This document shows, one piece after another, positions 1 to 12,855 of a DNA stretch of 64,000 bases; positions within the stretch are counted from its first letter, which is position 1; the number at the start of each line of letters is the position of its first letter. The notes beneath the pieces are model-generated. The model ran no database searches. It saw only the letters and a program-made list of their open reading frames with translations, and was not told where the DNA came from. Made by a program: the position numbers and the translations under genes. Origin of the DNA: Chlorokybus atmophyticus (lineage: Eukaryota > Streptophyta > Chlorokybophyceae > Chlorokybales > Chlorokybaceae); the NCBI GenBank assembly GCA_009103225.1, contig RHPI01002503.1, positions 947,124 to 1,011,123 of the forward strand, written 5' to 3'.

Positions 1-22
1 GCAACTACTTGTGGCAAGACGT

Positions 23-3000
23 TCAAAACAGCTCAATGTACCGGTTTCCTATCGTGTCCCTGTTCTTCTTGCGCACGGCGTTGCGTGCCTCCTCTGCGCT
101 GTCAAAAGTCACTGAGGCTTCACCACTAGGGCTGCCATCTGCCCGCGTGCGCAGCTTAATTGAATCCGGGATGACGGAAAAGTCTTTGAAGAACTCCATT
201 ATGTCGCTGACCTGGCATGTTCGCACACATGGAAATTAGCAAAGAAACAACCACAAGGCCACAACTCTGTCTATCCTGCACAGCACGTTCATCATGCTGG
301 TTGTCTGCTGCCATCTGGCTTTGTGAATTACCGTGCAACGGTAAGGTAGACCTCGCATGCGCACAGTGGCTTGAGACTCATCCATCCTTTGCGAGCCCCC
401 TTGGTAACGCTGACCTCTCCCGCCTCCCTGGGGCCCCCAGGCCTGAGCAGCCATCTGCATTTGATACTGCGCCATGGCCGGATCTATCCCCATGGGCGTT
501 GGCGGCATGCCCTGTGAACACGCCACACAGGTCATGCTTGTTGTCTTCTGATCAACTCGCGCAGTTATCAAGTACACATAACTCTGTCTACTATTGCAGC
601 CATAGGCACCTGCTGCTGCATCATTATGACCATGTTTGGATCCATCACTGGCACCATCCCTGTTGCACCTATGGCCGCCAGCATCTCGCTGCAGACCACC
701 AAAACTGGTGAGCCAGTAACTTCTGGCAAGCAAAAATATATGCGGGTGAAATAGGCACCTTTTTGAGGATCGAAAGATCTCCACATATCTTGACCCAACG
801 TTCTTCCGGTCTCGTTCTCTCAAAGCACGCTGCAGGTACAAGAAATGTTACGGTATTTCCCACAAAGACAACAATTTACTTGTAAAAATCTGGTAGCCAA
901 ACTTTCTGCCCTGCAACCATACCGCTGCTTCAGCCGGAGACACAAACTCTGCAAATGCTTCTCCCGTCGGTCTACCCTCGCCCCTCCCTTCATAACTGCT
1001 ATACACCTGTAGGCAGGACCAGCGAGTTTGTTCAGGTGGCGCACTACAGTGTGTATGCTTTGCAGGCATAACAACACACACAGCACATTCACAGTTGTAT
1101 GCAAGCTCGGCACAGCGTATTGTTGACAGCTCTGGAAGTACCGCGCGCAGGACGTGGTGAGCAACTTACCAACTGAATGCCATTCATCACGACGCCGTAT
1201 CCCTCAAAAAACGCTGCCAGATCCATCTGCAAGGTCACGAGTATTTGAGCCACGTATCGTTGCAAACAACGACATCAGCAGGAACTGCAACTTACTAAGC
1301 ACGATGTTTCTTTCACACAGACATGTTGTGAATCTCACAAAGTTTTTAATTGCATACCTCTGTTGCAGAGAATGGCAGTCCCCTCAGTTTGAGAACTGCG
1401 TTCTCCCCGCCAACCCCACTTACACCTGGTGCCATCATGCCTGGCCCCATTGCAGGTACCTGCAAGATGCCATCAAAAAAAAAGTGTTGCAGTTGAAGTT
1501 ACAGCTGAAGTTAAGTTTTCCATATCGAAAATAGCAGCACATTGATGCCTCCTTCACTTGTTCGGACACTGCAAAACATGCAACAAGACAGATACTCAAA
1601 AGTGGGTTAACAAGTATACTCCCGGGCGTGACTTACACACCTGACCTGCACCATAAGTCAACTGGCTAGCACCATAAGCAGCTGGTGCAGCCCCGCGCTG
1701 GCGCATCGCTTCAAGCATATCCCCTTTATTGCTTCTGAAAACCTCTATGTACCTCTGCAATACCAAGAGTGAGCATTTCTATCCACTCAACACAATGCTG
1801 ATATTCGCACCAACCAGTTGTCCGACCAGGGCTGTGCAATAAAACAACACTGCTGAACCACGAGTATTGCATGCAGCATCACTTACACTCCCAATGCGCT
1901 GCATGTGTCTAGACACACTGGCATGCGCGTGGTCTTCAGATGAAAACTCGACATATGCCTGATAACAGCAGCAGCAGTGGTCAGTCCCGCCGGCATCACC
2001 CCTGCCAAGTGGTGAACACCAAGTACCACACGCACCTCCCCGCTAAATCTACCATCTGGTGTTGTGAGAAGGTAAATGCCATCTGGTACTATCTCCAGCC
2101 CCGAGAAAAAGTTGTAAACATCGGCGAGAGTTGCACTGGCAGAATCCCATCAGAATGAATCAGCAATTGCAGCATTGTGCGATAGAATTTGCATGGTGAT
2201 GATGCAGACCACACACCTGTAGGGAAGACCCCGCATGCGCACTACACCTTCATAGGCAGGATCAGGATGGCCTGCTGCCACATAGCCGGCAGCGGTGCTG
2301 CTTGAGGTGCTGACTGCTGCACCCGGCCGCGGTGAGTAACCTCCCCGCTTTGCCGCATGCTGTACGTTGGTTGAGAATAGGGTTATAATGGTTTCATCAT
2401 CTTTTTGCAGTACTACATAAGCGAAAGGACATTGCAAACCTGCATGTCGCCATGTGAGCTGCGGAACACTTCAACATAACGGCGGCCCATCATCTGCCTG
2501 CAAGCACATTTTGCATATTGACTACTGGGGCAACACAGCTGCAAAAAGGAACACAGGCATTGGTTTAAACCTGTTTCTTTCAACTGCACTTGCGACATCC
2601 TGCTCGTTTGCAAACTCAACAAACGCCTCGCCAGTTGCACGACCTGTGACACATGGCCACCATGTCACCTCAACCTGAACCTGATCCTGCAATATGCAAT
2701 TAACAAGCACACAGTCACCTTGAGCAGTAACGCCTAAGATGATACCATTTGGCACTATCTCCAGCCCCTTGAAGAACTCCATGATGTCCTCCTCGGTCGC
2801 AGAGTAGGGCAAGCCTCTCAGCCGCACAACGTGAAGATGCCTGCTTGAACAAACAGAAGCGGTTGGCCACGAGTGCGTGTCTTGTTTATCCGACTTGCAG
2901 GTGTATTCTAAGTGAAATGTCAGGCGCGTTCAGTTGTCACAGCATTGCTCTTCACCTGTCAAATGACCCACGCCGGTCTGCACCGTTCATAGTGTACGTT

Positions 3001-3097
3001 TGAGGCAACCCAAACTTCTCTCGCGCAGCTAGCGCAGCAGATGTAGCAGCTGGGTCCATTTCCACGTCCTCTTTGTCGGGCCGCCGAAACACGTGGC
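23..3097 (-). CDS. Four-qRRM RNA-binding protein, hnRNP H/F–ESRP type (5' end missing)
   Basis: Fifteen exons in consistent phase can be read: 3097-2956, 2840-2719, 2643-2571, 2497-2440, 2359-2217, 2135-2036, 1958-1887, 1754-1641, 1459-1358, 1226-1170, 1006-923, 829-759, 688-610, 511-332, 211-23, giving about 527 residues and a TGA stop. Four quasi-RRMs are visible. Each has a degenerate RNP2 (VRLRGLPYSATEED, VRMRGLPYR, LKLRGLPFSATE, VRMRGLPYRC), a GEA(F/Y)xEF-type RNP1 and an RY(V/I)E(V/I)F end. Glycine- and methionine-rich linkers separate qRRM2, 3 and 4. Proteins of this family bind G-rich RNA and regulate splicing in the nucleus. The last qRRM ends abruptly at RYIELF, so the C-terminal tail is very short. 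The start codon lies upstream in or beyond the duplicated, gapped segment. Family assignment is firm; the exact orthologue is not. Confidence 0.88.
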
Positions 3098-3670
3098 CTG
3101 AATATTTCAAATATATGGTTACTGTCCATTCTTACCAAGTAGTAAGCATACTGGATCAAACACTGCAGCCACTGCCCTTTTGTTTACGCGCGTGCATGAT
3201 GGTATGTGGGGGGGGGCGCGTTCAGTTGTCACAGCATTGCTCTTCACCTGTCAAATGACCCACGCCGGTCTGCACCGTTCATAGTGTACGTTTGAGGCAA
3301 CCCAAACTTCTCTCGCGCAGCTAGCGCAGCAGATGTAGCAGCTGGGTCCATTTCCACGTCCTCTTTGTCGGGCCGCCGAAACACGTGGCCTGAATATTTC
3401 AAATATATGGTTACTGTCCATTCTTACCAAGTAGTAAGCATACTGGATCAAACACTGCAGCCACTGCCCTTTTGTTTACGCGCGTGCATGATGGTATGTG
3501 GGGGGGGGCGCGTTCAGTTGTCACAGCATTGCTCTTCACCTGTCAAATGACCCACGCCGGTCTGCACCGTTCATAGTGTACGTTTGAGGCAACCCAAACT
3601 TCTCTCGCGCAGCTAGCGCAGCAGATGTAGCAGCTGGGTCCATTTCCACGTCCTCTTTGTCGGGCCGCCG
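2923..3670. repeat. 292-bp direct tandem repeat containing one exon, 2.5 copies, ending at an assembly gap
   Basis: Copies run from about 2923 to 3214, 3215 to 3506, and 3507 to 3670, where the third stops at a single N. They look identical. Each full copy contains the whole 142-bp exon that splices in frame to qRRM1 of the RNA-binding gene. Because 142 is not a multiple of three, including extra copies would shift the frame. The perfect identity and the abutting gap suggest an assembly artefact or a very recent duplication. Confidence 0.9.
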
Positions 3671-3671
3671 N
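3671..3671. other. Single-N assembly gap
   Basis: One N separates the third, truncated tandem-repeat copy from unrelated sequence containing the 3' part of the exonuclease gene. Its true length is unknown. Confidence 0.9.
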
Positions 3672-4811
3672 CCTTGCCATTGGCAATTAGCTTCTCATTT
3701 GGTTCGCTTGTGAGTCCCAGAACTGTAGCATGTCAAGGACCCCAGCAGATGCATTTGTGCAACTGACAAAACGCATTGAGATGGATACACTCCAGCATAG
3801 CCTGCAGCGAGTTGACTTGCGGAGGAGCTTGCGGGTAGCATATCCTGAACTCCGCAATGATGTTGATATACTGCCCATAATGAGGGGCCAGACTAATCTC
3901 TGCAGGAAAATGAAGATTAGAGAGGGGTAAAACTGGGTGCATGCATGCAGTCGTGACACACTTCTTACACCACTGCTCAGACCTTTCCCAGATGCTTCCG
4001 GCCGAAGCAACTCGTGCATTGGTGCGGATGTGGCTGTGTCGCCGCACGGTGTCAGCAATGCAAAGAACAAAATCTTGCCACAATGATGCCAACGTATCAA
4101 GGAGCGCAGAGAGGCAATGTGCACAACATGCATATGCATGTGTCAACCACTGCTACGGTGAGCAATGCTGGCTCACTGCCGGCACACCTGTCGCGAGGCT
4201 GAAAGACTTTGGTCCGAAGCTGCTGTACAAGTAGTTGTCCAACTGCACAGCAACACGCATTCATTGTTAATATGCAGCACAACAAACCAGACATACATAT
4301 GCAACAACCCTCCCCACTTACCTGCTGCACGGTTTCATGCAACGAGCCTGCATTCAGCAATGCAGGATCTTGGGTCCGTATCCAATCCGGCCTCACTAAA
4401 AGCTGCTTCTGGTCGACCATAGATGCTGTCTGCATGTCCACAACGCCCCAAGAAACACACCCAATCTCGCGCAACCCCGTATCATCTTGAGTAGCCTCCA
4501 AGTCCAATACAACAATGTAGTCTGCAAGCAAGGTAACCCACATTGGTGCCATCATCGCAGACAAGCCAGCGACCTGCCTGCAGCCTTCTGCTGTAAAAGA
4601 TGACGAACGAGCAACTGACATGTGCAGTTCTTGCTGGTAAGACTGTTGTCACACAGCACAATGCATGACCATCCCAAGCAAGAAAACATACAAGTCTCTC
4701 AGTGTCAACGCAAATAGCTGTCGCAAGCTGTTGGCAACAGCTGTAGCACCATGCGTCGCATCGGGATTGACGCACAACACTTGTCTTGCCAGCTAACATG
4801 TCGCAAACCAT
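3672..4811 (-). CDS. ERI1-like DEDDh 3'-5' exonuclease, partial and possibly damaged
   Basis: Supported exons include 4521-4322, with the ExoI motif VVLDLEATQ (catalytic Asp and Glu) and an RPDW segment; about 4242 to 4193 (LDNYLYSSFGPKSFSLAT); 4033-3983 (APMHELLRPEASGK); and 3899 to about 3765 (YINIIAEFR, then VNSLQAMLE). This order resembles ERI1/3'hExo-type RNA exonucleases, which trim histone mRNA ends, rRNA or small RNAs. The final ExoIII block, expected as H-x-G-x-D-D-A-x-N, is not recognisable: the aligned stretch begins QLHKC and meets an in-frame TGA near 3735. The gene therefore either has an exon I cannot place or is broken. An upstream exon near 4805-4700 is plausible but unproven. 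The sequence stops at the gap at 3671. Confidence 0.55.
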
Positions 4812-5475
4812 GCTAATACACCGTAATCGTGCAACGTAGCGTTAACGGTAGTGTCAAGCAACGCGACACAATGCACTGGCGAAGAATATGCTCGCACCTA
4901 ATCCGGCCAAGTCCGCTGGCGCTCCGGCCACAGAGGCGGCCGCAGCCATGCTACCCGGCGGCGCACAGAAAGGCGGTGGAGCTACCTCACCGCATACGCT
5001 CCGTCCTCCTCAGGGGCGCCCGCCCCGCCCCTGCATGGCGCCAAGAGCACCGCCACCGCCGCCCAGCCTCCCGCCGCCGAGAGCTACTACACAGCCGTAG
5101 CTGCCCCTTACGATACCCGTTTTTTCGCCATGCAAAATACCCACCAACAAACAGAGAATATCGGACTTGGTATCCAAATGGTAACTTACGCGATACTTGA
5201 AACCCTAGATACCAGCGGGGAAAACGGCCTTCCGTGGTGAAGTTGCCACCTCAGCTGACGCGTGGCAGTTGTGGGCGGGATCGGCGGCGTGGGCGGCGGC
5301 AAGGGCGGCGGAGAACGGCTTCTGGTTGGAAAGTTTGGTTCTGTTGAGGTGGCGCTTGGTGGAGGAGCCTTGCTTGGGGCATTCCTTGGACTGCTTGGCA
5401 CCTGGGTGCGGGTACAGTCGTGCTGGGGTTTGAGGAGGTCGTCGTTCCCCCTACCCGGAGCCACCAGCGGCAGCC
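4812..5475. promoter_or_regulatory. GC-rich head-to-head intergenic region upstream of RAB2, with telo-box
   Basis: This segment lies between the exonuclease gene (minus) and RAB2 (plus). It is rich in GCC/GGC triplets and contains AAACCCTAG at 5200-5208, matching the plant telo-box core. A proline/alanine-rich open frame starts at ATG 4888, and a second open frame ends at a TGA near 5238. Neither shows a recognisable domain, so I treat the region as promoter and 5' leader. Confidence 0.4.
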
Positions 5476-7129
<1,654 letters not shown>

Positions 7130-9216
7130 TCTTGTAGATAGTTATCTGTACATGTGTTTAGTTTCAAGTTCCAATGCCAACACCATGCATCTCCTCTGAC
7201 ATTCAACCCCCTGCTTGAGGTGGTAGTTCGCATCTTGCTTATCTGGAAGCTCAGGTAGATGATGTCAGAGCACTTAGCGTAACTTGGCACGCATAACTTC
7301 TGCATACAGCAGTTTTATGCATTGTAGACAAGGTTTATTGATGCAACAACGCGTTTGTTTTCATGCCAGTGGTGGTGAACTGCAGATGTGGTTTGCTCCT
7401 GGGCGCATCCATTCCTTGGATGTCGTCCATGATTTCTTCAAAGGCGTTGTGCAGTGGGCAGGGGTGCCTGGATTGCACTTTGGTAGTTTGTTGCCATGCT
7501 ACAGCACAGTGACTGAGATGTGGTGGTGAAATGGTGATGTGAAGTGGTGTGGTGCTTTGGTCATGTTATGTGGTGTGGTGCGTTGCTGGTGGTGGTGTGT
7601 CGTGTGTTGCTAGGTATGTTGACAGCGAGTGTACCCGGATTATATATTGTATGTCACATGTATGCATGTAGAGTAATGTGGGTGATGTGCCAGAACTTGC
7701 TGTGAGGCCCTCCCATGAAAAACAGTACTGTACTCGCATGTTTTCTGATCACATACAATGAGAGCAACACGAGTGCAACGCCTTGGCCGTGTCTGTAAAG
7801 CACTCACCCTCGCCCAACGTACAGTAGCACAGCATCACATTGCACACCCGCCCTGCTCCTACCTTTGCTGCCAGTTGCTGCTGTGCTACCTCTACATCCT
7901 CCACGCTCTCCTCGTGGGCCTCTGGCGTCTGTGCCTAGGTCTGCTTGCCCAACAACTCTGCCTGCTCCTCACCACCCCGTTGCATTTACTTAGTTACAGC
8001 ACTTACTTAGTTACGAGCCGCTGTGGTTATAAATTGCCTTGTGCTTGTGTGCATGCTGGTGGACTATGTGCTTGAGTGTGCTTGAGTGTGCGTCTTGCAT
8101 CAGATTCACGGACAGTCTATACAGTATTATTGATTGATGATGTCATTTCAGCAATGGCAAGTCACGTACTGTCTCTTGTGGCACTCTGAGCTGGCAGACG
8201 ATGTGGTGCATGTGCACAAAGTGGTGTTGAGTACAGGGTGGTCCATCTCTCTCTCTCTCTTATACATGAACCACATGCAAGGAGGAGGTCCATCACGCAT
8301 GCTGAGAGAAGGCATCTGAACATGCGCTCTCTGTTGCTCTCTCATTACAAATACAGCCAACGTGTGTGTTCATTCAGCTGCTTGCATGCCAGCGATGCAC
8401 ATATGCAACCATCCGCACACAACATGCGAAACAACACGTCACATATCCTATTTCAAGCATACACTATGTTTTCACATTTTCTACTGCCAGGCTATCTGTC
8501 CACTCTCACTGCACTACCCCTAGCATGCACAGCCCCCAACCAGCAGTTGCTGTAATACCTGCGACAACATTGGTGAGTACACGTGTTGATAACGTAGTTG
8601 AAAGAAACATGTTCGTGCACGTCTCCGTTGTGCACAGCTGCCTCATACAGAGGTAAGTATGTGCCATTCAACTTGTTTGCGTCCATCTGCTCTTCAGTCC
8701 CGCAGCAACCAATTGTGCAGGCAAGCGTAAACTAAGCACTGGAAGGCACCGCATTGCAAAAGCTCGCCATGCAAGGTCGATTGACATAGTGTAGCATTTG
8801 ACACTGCCTTTTGCTGTGAAGCTAGCCACTCACTCACTCACTCACTCCCGTGTGACCGTCTCAACTTTCTTCATAGAAATAGTTGTGATGACAATCAGTA
8901 TGACCTGCGTTGGTTGCAGCGCAGAATAAGTGCTTGCACCTGTCTTCGCACGCGCCACCCGCACACGTTCTCCTGAGCTCAACATTAAGTAGCTGGCTTC
9001 TGCATGCAAGAGTGCCCGCCTTGCTGCCCCCATGCATTCAGCACTTGGACACTGGCCCCGGCTCTCAGTGAGGCTGCAGTGTCCATCTCTTCACCCCCAA
9101 TTATGGCTTTATGTTGGAGACTGGCCTCAGGGGCACACATTGTGACTCACTTGCTGTGCAATGCACAGTGTGCATGCACAACAAACTCAGCACGTACTGG
9201 GTAGTGAGGCGCAGTC
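7130..9216. other. Spacer between RAB2 and the sterol isomerase; possible unrecognised minus-strand gene
   Basis: No plus-strand gene is supported. On the minus strand several short exon-like blocks occur: about 9085-8920 (AARRALLHAEASYLMLSS), about 7934-7863 (AQTPEAHEESVEDVEVAQ, ending at a GTAGGAG donor) and about 7460-7336 (NAFEEIMDDIQGMDAPRS, ending in a TAA stop). They look protein-like but match no family I know, and the exon joins are not proven. The last kilobase before RAB2's end holds TGTGGTG-rich simple sequence. CT and ACTC microsatellites occur near 8249 and 8829. Confidence 0.25.
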
Positions 9217-10768
9217 ATGGCGAGGGCGGCGGCGGCGGCAGGGGCAGGGGCAGGGGCGCCGCTGGGGTGGCGAGCAAGGCTGGCGTGCGCGTGGTTCTTG
9301 CTAGATGGCGCCACGCACCTGGGGCTGGAGGGGCTCTACCTCCTGCTCGCCTTCCGAGGGGGCGCCGCCCACCCCCGACACGACTCCTGGCCTGCCGCCT
9401 TCCCATGGCGAGAATACGCCAAAGCAGACACCAGGTACGTTTGCATTCGCCGTCTTTGTGTTAACCGCAAGATCTGCTCAATGCATATGACCACAAGTGC
9501 ATGTTGCTACAACTTCATCTTATCAACTGTGCCACCATGCTCAGACGTTCATTGCATGCTCACATCCTTCCTTGCTTGCAGTACTATTTTGCATGCACGC
9601 TTGCTTTTGTACAATGTCTTGTGCAATTATGCACATGCTCGGAACACAACATCCGCACGTCATGCTTGGTTGCATAGATCTCGCTGCCCTGCCCCTTAGT
9701 CTCTAGGTGAAGTACAGCACTTGCCCACAAGAAGAAGCATGCTGGCAAAACGTTTACTACTCCTGAACGCATCAACTTCCTGCTTAAACACCCACACACG
9801 TGCATGCGGCTTATCTGCTGCAGTCTCCCCATATGCCTCTGTCATGGGGTCCAACATTGTATGAAGTGGAGTTCACGCACCAGTTTGTTTGTAGCCTCTG
9901 CGAACCTCTTCATTCACATCCCCTTGAAATGTTTTTGAATGCGCGCGTGCGTGTGTGCATTATGCAGGTGGGGTGTGCGGGACCCGACAGTGATGTCATT
10001 GGAGCTGTTGACGGTGCTGCTCTACGGGCCACTATGCCTGTACACTGCCCACGCTGTTGCGCGCCGAAAACCGTACCGCCACTTTCTCACTGTCTGCATC
10101 TGCGTTGGGGTAAGGACGCTGTCACGCCGCATTGTCGCATGTTACTTAGTATAGAGTTGTGTCTGTATAGAGCTGTGTCTTAGAAAAACTCAAGCTCAAG
10201 CTGATCTGCATCCAGCATACTGCTATGGGGCAGTTTGCATCTCTGCTGAGGTCTGGAACAGTGTATGAAGCAGGCAGTGAGTAGACTCCCATACTGGTAC
10301 GCATGTCCATGTGCACCCGCATGCACGTCAAAGCACACACCCACACAAGCTACACGTCAATGTGCACATCCACGCATACGCGCGCACCCACACGCACACA
10401 TGCCCACTCCTATCTGTAAGCAGGAGTTGTACGGTGGATGGATGACTTTCTGCCCAGAATGGTTGACGGGCTCACCGTCATTAGTCACATCCGACCCCGT
10501 TTATCTGTGGGTGTATCTGGTCTTCATGAACATGGTGTGGGTGGTCATCCCGGGCGCGCTGCTGGCTGACTCGGGCGCGAAGATCATTGACGCGTGCGAG
10601 AGAGCCAAAGTGGAGAGGTTCGATGATAACCCCAACTTGCCTGGCAAAGGCACTTGGCTGTATCAAATAGTTTTTGTCACACTGGTAGCGTACGCTGTCC
10701 TTGTGCCTGTTGTACTCATTTACGCTAGTGCGGGTAAAGCTAGCAACAGCTCATTACACATAGCCTGA
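9217..10768 (+). CDS. EXPERA-domain sterol delta8-delta7 isomerase-like protein (EBP/HYDRA1 family)
   Basis: Three exons (9217-9434, 9968-10109, 10424-10768) give 234 residues. Family hallmarks in order are: the first membrane helix with DGATHLGLEG (conserved His and Glu); WREYAKADTRW (compare W-x-E-Y-x-K-x-D-x-R in EBP); a second helix with SLELLTVLLYGP (conserved Glu); ELYGGWMTF; and the fourth helix VFMNMVWVVIPG (conserved Asn and Trp). These polar residues in the membrane form the catalytic cavity of sterol isomerase in the ER. The tail after the fourth helix is longer than usual and contains a further hydrophobic segment (IVFVTLVAYAVLVPVVLIY) before an ER-exposed end. The gene lies 61 bp from the convergent DNAAF6 stop. 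The alternative is another EXPERA protein such as an EBP-like paralogue. Confidence 0.88.
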
Positions 10769-10829
10769 TGAAGATTATTATTAGACCAATGATAGAAATA
10801 GCAAAGGTTAACAACAGAAGGTATGTACG

Positions 10830-12855
10830 TCATGGGAGGTAGTCGTCGTCTCGGCATATTGGCGCGGTTATGCTTAGTGTCTCTGCGGCTTTGTCCCACT
10901 TCGCTGAGCCCCTTTTGCAGTCTACTTTGTGTGGCAGTGGCAACGATAATCGGCTGCACCAATTACACAAACAGCTTGTAGTGAGCAGGAGAGCAGGTGA
11001 GATGTATGTGTATGTGTGCTACATAAGCAGTATGCAGGGCGTACTATGAGGGTGAGAGGAGCCGTAGGTGCGTGTCTGTGACATCCAAGTCAAGTTCCGA
11101 CATCGCCTTTGTGCCCGGTAATGACAAGCGAACAAGTAACTCCTCACAACAGTGCGTCGACGGGTCTTTACCAGCCTGCGCCAAAGTGCGTGTGTTTGAA
11201 CAACACAAGCCAAACACATTTGCTGTGCTGTTGGGCGGCGCAGAAAAACTGACTGCGTGTGTGCGTGCATGCGCGCGCGCGCGCGCGCGTGAGCGCGCGT
11301 GTGCTTGTCTGCGTACCAGCCCTAGGTATGCGTCTTGAGCTGAAACCGCTTGCTTGTACAGGAACTCATACCTGCCGCGATGGCACATTGGTTTTGTTGC
11401 AACTCATGTGTGGTGCATGAGTAACGTGTGTGTGAGGAGGGGCAGAGGCTGATGAGCAAATCAACCACCAGCAGGAGTGCAAAACTCAGAGGATGCGCAT
11501 GCATCTGAATCACTGTATGGAGATTTTTGCTGCTTGAGCGCAGCAAAACTGCTCTCACTCTGAGACAACTGAACCACTCTATGCACAGCGTGCTGGTCCT
11601 GGACAACGTTACACGCTACCATTGTGAGCGAATCTACGCAAATGAACACACGGTGTTTGTTACTCACTTTGGCCTGCGGCGGTCATCGTACTCGTCATCC
11701 ACGTCAAGGCTGTCCGCGGGTACTTCCCCCTCATCCCAGATGTCCCTCGCCCCGAGCCTACGCGCTGCACATACAACCCACTCTTTTGCACGTTGCTTGT
11801 TGTGGCAGTCTGTTCTCTTCCTTGAGCCACTCAAACATGCTGTTCCAAAGATGAAAAGTGTGCAACTGACCCTTGGGCAGCTCCTTCTTTGCGCGCGCTG
11901 CGGCCGCGGCTGGCGTTGGACCTGATGCAATGATTGTGGCTGGAGTGGGCTTGTCGTCCTGTCGTGCGTGTGTTCCACATTACTTGTTGCACAACTGTGT
12001 CAGTCACTCACTACGCTGCTGATAAGCTGTTGACGGGAGTGAAGTTTGCATGGAACAGTGTGCTAGCTCCGAGTGTGCGAACCGCGTTGGTTGTTTCACA
12101 ACTGAACGAAGGGAGAAGGGTGGTTCATATGTGCACACAAGCGCGTGTGCACATATGGACATACGTGCGTGTGCGTGTACATCTGTGCATGCGTGCGTGT
12201 GCTTGCACGTGTACGTTCGGGNNNNNNNNNNNNNNNNNNNNNNNNNNNNNNNNNNNNNNNNNNNNNNNNNNNNNNNNNNNNNNNNNNNNNNNNNNNNNNN
12301 NNNNNNNNNNNNNNNNNNNNNNNNNNNNNNNNNNNNNNNNNNNNNNNNNNNNNNNNNNNNNNNNNNNNNNNNNNNNNNNNNNNNNNNNNNNNNNNNNNNN
12401 NNNNNNNNNNNNNNNNNNNNNNNNNNNNNNNNNNNNNNNNNNNNNNNNNNNNNNNNNNNNNNNNNNNNNNNNNNNNNNNNNNNNNNNNNNNNNNNNNNNN
12501 NNNNNNNNNNNNNNNNNNNNNNNNNNNNNNNNNNNNNNNNNNNNNNNNNNNNNNNNNNNNNNNNNNNNNNNNNNNNNNNNNNNNNNNNNNNNNNNNNNNN
12601 NNNNNNNNNNNGCGGGGGGGCTGCGTGTCTGTGTCTGTGTTTGTGTCTCTATCTGTGCGTTCGTGCGTGCTATGTGACTGGCGATGGACCTTGATGTTGC
12701 AAAGTCCCCGTATGTGTCAGTCTCATGGATCGATTGCTTGATTGCCAGATACCCAAAAACAAAAGAACGCATTCCCCTACCAGATGATCTGATTGGTCAT
12801 CGTGGCCTGGTGGCGCCAGAAGCTTTGCCAACGCTTCCACTGATGCAAAATCCAT
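10830..12855 (-). CDS. DNAAF6: DNAAF6/PIH1D3-like axonemal dynein assembly factor, interrupted by assembly gap
   Basis: Exons read 12855-12781 (start MDFASVEALAKLLAPP), a missing piece in or near the 12222-12611 gap, then 11921-11871, 11764-11668, 11371-11317, 11175-11045 and 10953-10830. The later phases all agree. Family signatures are: DIWDEGEVP; KYEFLYKQAVSAQDAYLGL; GKDPSTHCCEELLVRLSLPG; LDLDVTDTHLRLL; and the C-terminal CS-like LPLPHKVD with the terminal RDDDYLP. PIH1D3/DNAAF6 works in the cytoplasm with HSP90/R2TP-type chaperones to preassemble outer and inner dynein arms. Its presence implies a motile flagellum. One intron contains a GC-alternating stretch (11273-11299). The gene is about 1 kb head-to-head from casein kinase 1. 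Confidence 0.88.
12222..12611. other. 390-bp N gap inside DNAAF6
   Basis: A run of N flanked by GT-rich simple sequence on both sides (TGTGTCTGTG and CGTGTGCGTG types), which probably caused the assembly break. At least one DNAAF6 exon is missing here. Confidence 0.98.

Noticed and set aside
4888-5238. Small Pro/Ala-rich gene upstream of RAB2
   Set aside because: Two overlapping frames are open in GC-rich sequence; no domain, no clear splice sites and only a short distance to the RAB2 start.
11934-12772. Long open frames across 12.2–12.6 kb on both strands
   Set aside because: They are open only because they run through 390 Ns.
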